From Desulfovibrio sp. (lineage in GTDB: Bacteria; Desulfobacterota; Desulfovibrionia; Desulfovibrionales; Desulfovibrionaceae), in contig JAISLI010000038.1 in NCBI GenBank assembly GCA_031291035.1, forward strand, positions 1 to 64,000: 64,000 bases of DNA, written 5' to 3'. The position numbers and the translations under genes were made by a program. The notes under the pieces were generated by a model. It did no database searches and was not told the origin of the DNA. It was given only the letters and a program-made list of their open reading frames with translations. Positions 62,214-64,000 of the stretch are shown piece after piece. Position 1 is the stretch's first letter; every line of letters begins with the position of its first letter.

Positions 62214-63248
62214 TCAAATGGCGCGGGAAAAGCGCGTCAGTTCCTCGTTGGCCAGAATAGTCTCGGCAAGGCGGGCGCTTGTCCCCTTGCGCACATAGTC
62301 GGCCGCCATTTTGACGGCGTTGCCCACGGCGCAGGCGTCGGAGCGCCCGTGGCAGACAATGGCGAGTCCCTGCAGACCCATGAGCGGCGCTCCGCCGTAT
62401 TCCGTGTAGTCTATCGTGCGGGCGAACCTGCGGAAGGCTCCGCGGGCGAGCATCCCCCCAAGAGCGGGCAGCAGGCCCGACCTGAAGACGCGCCTGACCA
62501 TGCGGGTCAGCGAGGCGGCGAGCCCTTCGCTCATTTTGACGACCACATTGCCGACAAATCCGTCGCAAACCACAACGTCGATATCTCCGGTAAAAATGTC
62601 GCGCCCTTCGGCATTGCCGGTAAAATTTATGTTTTGCGCCAGCTTCAGGAGTTCATAGGCTTCCTTGACCTGGGTATTGCCCTTGCCTTCCTCCTCCCCT
62701 ATGCTCAAAATGCTCACGCGCGGCGCCGCATAGCCCAGAATGTCGCGGGCAAAGGCGTCGCCCATGAGACCGAACTGGAAGAGGTGATAGGGGCGGCAGT
62801 CCACATTGGCCCCCACGTCCACCACGACGACAGGATTTTTCTCCGTCGGCATCATGGCGGCAAGGGCGGGACGTTCAACGCCGGGGAGCCGTCCTATTAT
62901 AAACATGCCGCAGGCGACGGTAGCCCCGGAATGCCCCGCGCTCACAAGGGCGTTGGCCGCGCCTTCCCTGACAAGGCGGCAGGCGATCTGGATGGAGGTG
63001 TTTTTTTTGCGGCGCAGGATGTCCGAAGGCTTTTCGTTCATGTGCACCACATCGTCGGCATGGATGATGTCATAGCACACGTCCGGGATGATGAGCTTTT
63101 GAAGCTCCATCTCTGTCTTGCGGGTGTCTCCGACAAGCAGAACGCGCACATCGTGCAGGCCGGCCGCCCTGACAGCTCCCTCCACGGCCACGGAAGGCCC
63201 GAAGTCCCCCCCCATGACGTCCACCGCTATAACAGGGCGCTCGCTCAT
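62214..63248 (-). CDS. plsX: Phosphate acyltransferase PlsX
   Basis: 344 aa, converts acyl-ACP to acyl-phosphate for phospholipid synthesis. ATG 63248 gives the family start MSERPVIAVDVMGGDFGPSVAVEGAV. Other motifs: VSAGHSGATVACGMFIIGRLPGVERPALA, NVDCRPYHLFQFGLMG, NIGEEEGKGN-like ILSIGEEEGKGNTQVKEAYEL, and VVCDGFVGNVVVKMSEG. The listed longer ORF overlaps rpmF. It lies 35 bases after rpmF. Confidence 0.96.
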   Translation of the reverse strand: MSERPVIAVDVMGGDFGPSVAVEGAVRAAGLHDVRVLLVGDTRKTEMELQKLIIPDVCYDIIHADDVVHMNEKPSDILRRKKNTSIQIACRLVREGAANALVSAGHSGATVACGMFIIGRLPGVERPALAAMMPTEKNPVVVVDVGANVDCRPYHLFQFGLMGDAFARDILGYAAPRVSILSIGEEEGKGNTQVKEAYELLKLAQNINFTGNAEGRDIFTGDIDVVVCDGFVGNVVVKMSEGLAASLTRMVRRVFRSGLLPALGGMLARGAFRRFARTIDYTEYGGAPLMGLQGLAIVCHGRSDACAVGNAVKMAADYVRKGTSARLAETILANEELTRFSRAI

Positions 63249-63283
63249 CTTTGCCCGCAATACCGCGCGTTGCTTGCCACAGG

Positions 63284-63469
63284 CTAGGATTCCCTGCTTT
63301 TGCCTTCCGTCACCTTGCGCCCCTTGTAGGTGCCGCAGGCCGGACAGACGCTGTGGGGCAGCCTGGGTTCTCCGCAGGAGCAAAAAATGACGGCCGGCAC
63401 GGCGATGTGGTCATGAGCGCGGCGCATCCCCCTGCGGGAACGGGATTTTTTATTTTGCTGAACAGCCAT
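63284..63469 (-). CDS. rpmF: Ribosomal protein bL32
   Basis: 61 aa, N-terminal [22 protein letters not shown] is the L32 signature. The C-terminal part has [22 protein letters not shown], a complete zinc-ribbon pattern (CxC and CxxC), i.e. the zinc-binding C+ form. It heads the rpmF-plsX-fabH arrangement that is widespread in bacteria, but the usual DUF177 (yceD) gene is not found just upstream. Confidence 0.97.
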   Translation of the reverse strand: MAVQQNKKSRSRRGMRRAHDHIAVPAVIFCSCGEPRLPHSVCPACGTYKGRKVTEGKSRES

Positions 63470-63701
63470 GCGAATCTCCTTGTCAATCTGGCCCGTTGCG
63501 AGGGATTCCGCCGCGAAAACGCGGTCCTGTCCGCTCGCAAAAGACGAGTACTTGTGTTTCCGGCAATAATTTAAGAGGAATTAGCATAGTAAAATGTCGC
63601 ACCGTTGTCCAGCGGAATTGAAAACCGGTGGTGTGTGAGTTTAATTTAGGTATTGCCCCGGCGTGGGCGTAGTGCTATCCCGATTGTGAAAGGGTTCAAA
63701 C

Positions 63702-64000
63702 ATGCGTACCGCGCTGCTCTGCTTTTTCTGCATTCTCCCTTGGCTTGTCCACAGCCCGGTTCTCGCGGCCGATCCGGTCGCTGATGATCGTGGCTGGACC
63801 ATTATGCCCGCCGGCGCCCGCCCCGCCTATATGGGCATACACGGCGGCACCATGCCTGTGAGCCTGCTGGTTGTCGCCGATGGTTCCTCGCTTCTCGGTT
63901 TTGTGGGGCGCACCGGCAACGATTTTCTGGATGTGCTGCGCAGCACGAAAGTGTCTTTTTTTTCCGGCCTGCCCTTCAACGGAAACGCCGACAAAGAATC
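63702..64000 (+). CDS. Partial exported protein of unknown function (3' end cut)
   Basis: The frame opens at ATG 63702 and runs off the right edge, so the ORF track misses it. Upstream GTGAAAGGGTTC gives a usable ribosome binding site. A clear Sec signal peptide (ALLCFFCILPWLVHSPVLAA) is followed by GWTIMPAGARPAYMGIHGGTMPVSLLVVADGSSLLGFVGRTGNDF, which looks like a beta-rich periplasmic protein. I do not recognise the family. It is divergent from rpmF. Confidence 0.75.
   Translation, partial: MRTALLCFFCILPWLVHSPVLAADPVADDRGWTIMPAGARPAYMGIHGGTMPVSLLVVADGSSLLGFVGRTGNDFLDVLRSTKVSFFSGLPFNGNADKE

Overview
The window reads as chromosomal DNA of a motile, anaerobic, GC-rich Desulfovibrionaceae-type bacterium (Desulfobacterota). 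This is inferred from gene content: a NifI1/NifI2-type nitrogenase operon with a nifN-nifB fusion, TRAP transport linked to ethanolamine ammonia-lyase, flagellar genes behind sigma-54 and sigma-28 promoters, LapG, and the protein style of sulfate reducers. No marker gene fixes the species. Nearly all DNA is coding, and the long antisense ORFs in the track are codon-bias shadows.

Layout. 1-6.6 kb: a partial exported protein, a three-gene lipoprotein/TPR operon, sfsA, an ATP-type phosphofructokinase and an HD-domain protein. 6.7-12.3 kb (minus strand): dctP-dctQ-dctM-eutB-eutC, a compact amino-alcohol (probably ethanolamine) uptake and cleavage operon with no microcompartment genes. Its leader carries a terminator hairpin between a plausible promoter and the first start codon. 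12.3-14.9 kb: small housekeeping-like genes (TPR protein, YkgJ-type Cys-cluster protein, 2x[4Fe-4S] ferredoxin). 15.0-16.6 kb: sigma-54 promoter and flgB-flgC-fliE.

16.7-28.1 kb: the nitrogenase operon nifH-nifI1-nifI2-nifD-nifK-nifE-nifNB-nifV(omega)-nifV(alpha)-AnfO-like. It starts from a -24/-12 promoter. A 75-bp-period tandem repeat containing the dyad CTACC-N4-GGTAG lies upstream at enhancer distance, next to an IS3 transposase remnant. The layout resembles that of Clostridium pasteurianum. 28.6-33.9 kb: MerR/GyrI regulator divergent from a two-gene RND efflux pump, in more AT-rich DNA. 34.5-38.0 kb: AsmA-like protein, then motA-motB behind a sigma-28-like promoter. 38-46.2 kb: UPF0173 hydrolase, UbiX, PilZ protein, tRNA-Arg(CCG), methyltransferase, NAD synthetase, LapG protease and a sensor with a degenerate HD-GYP domain. 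46.3-50.8 kb: rfbC/rfbA/rfbB, DUF456 and a phenylacetate-CoA ligase. 51-55.3 kb: a small membrane protein, moaC, lgt, an inverse-autotransporter remnant, flgM and metA. 55.5-56.5 kb: sigma-54 promoter and flagellin. 56.6-63.5 kb (minus): rpmF-plsX-fabH-fabG-acpP-fabF-glyA-rnc. The right edge cuts an exported protein.

The most unusual features are (i) the tandem operator-like repeat before nifH, (ii) a modular family of intergenic palindromic repeats, two copies of which end at the start codons of flgB and a TPR gene and supply their ribosome binding sites, (iii) the TRAP-EutBC operon with a leader attenuator, and (iv) LapG next to a catalytically degenerate HD-GYP sensor.
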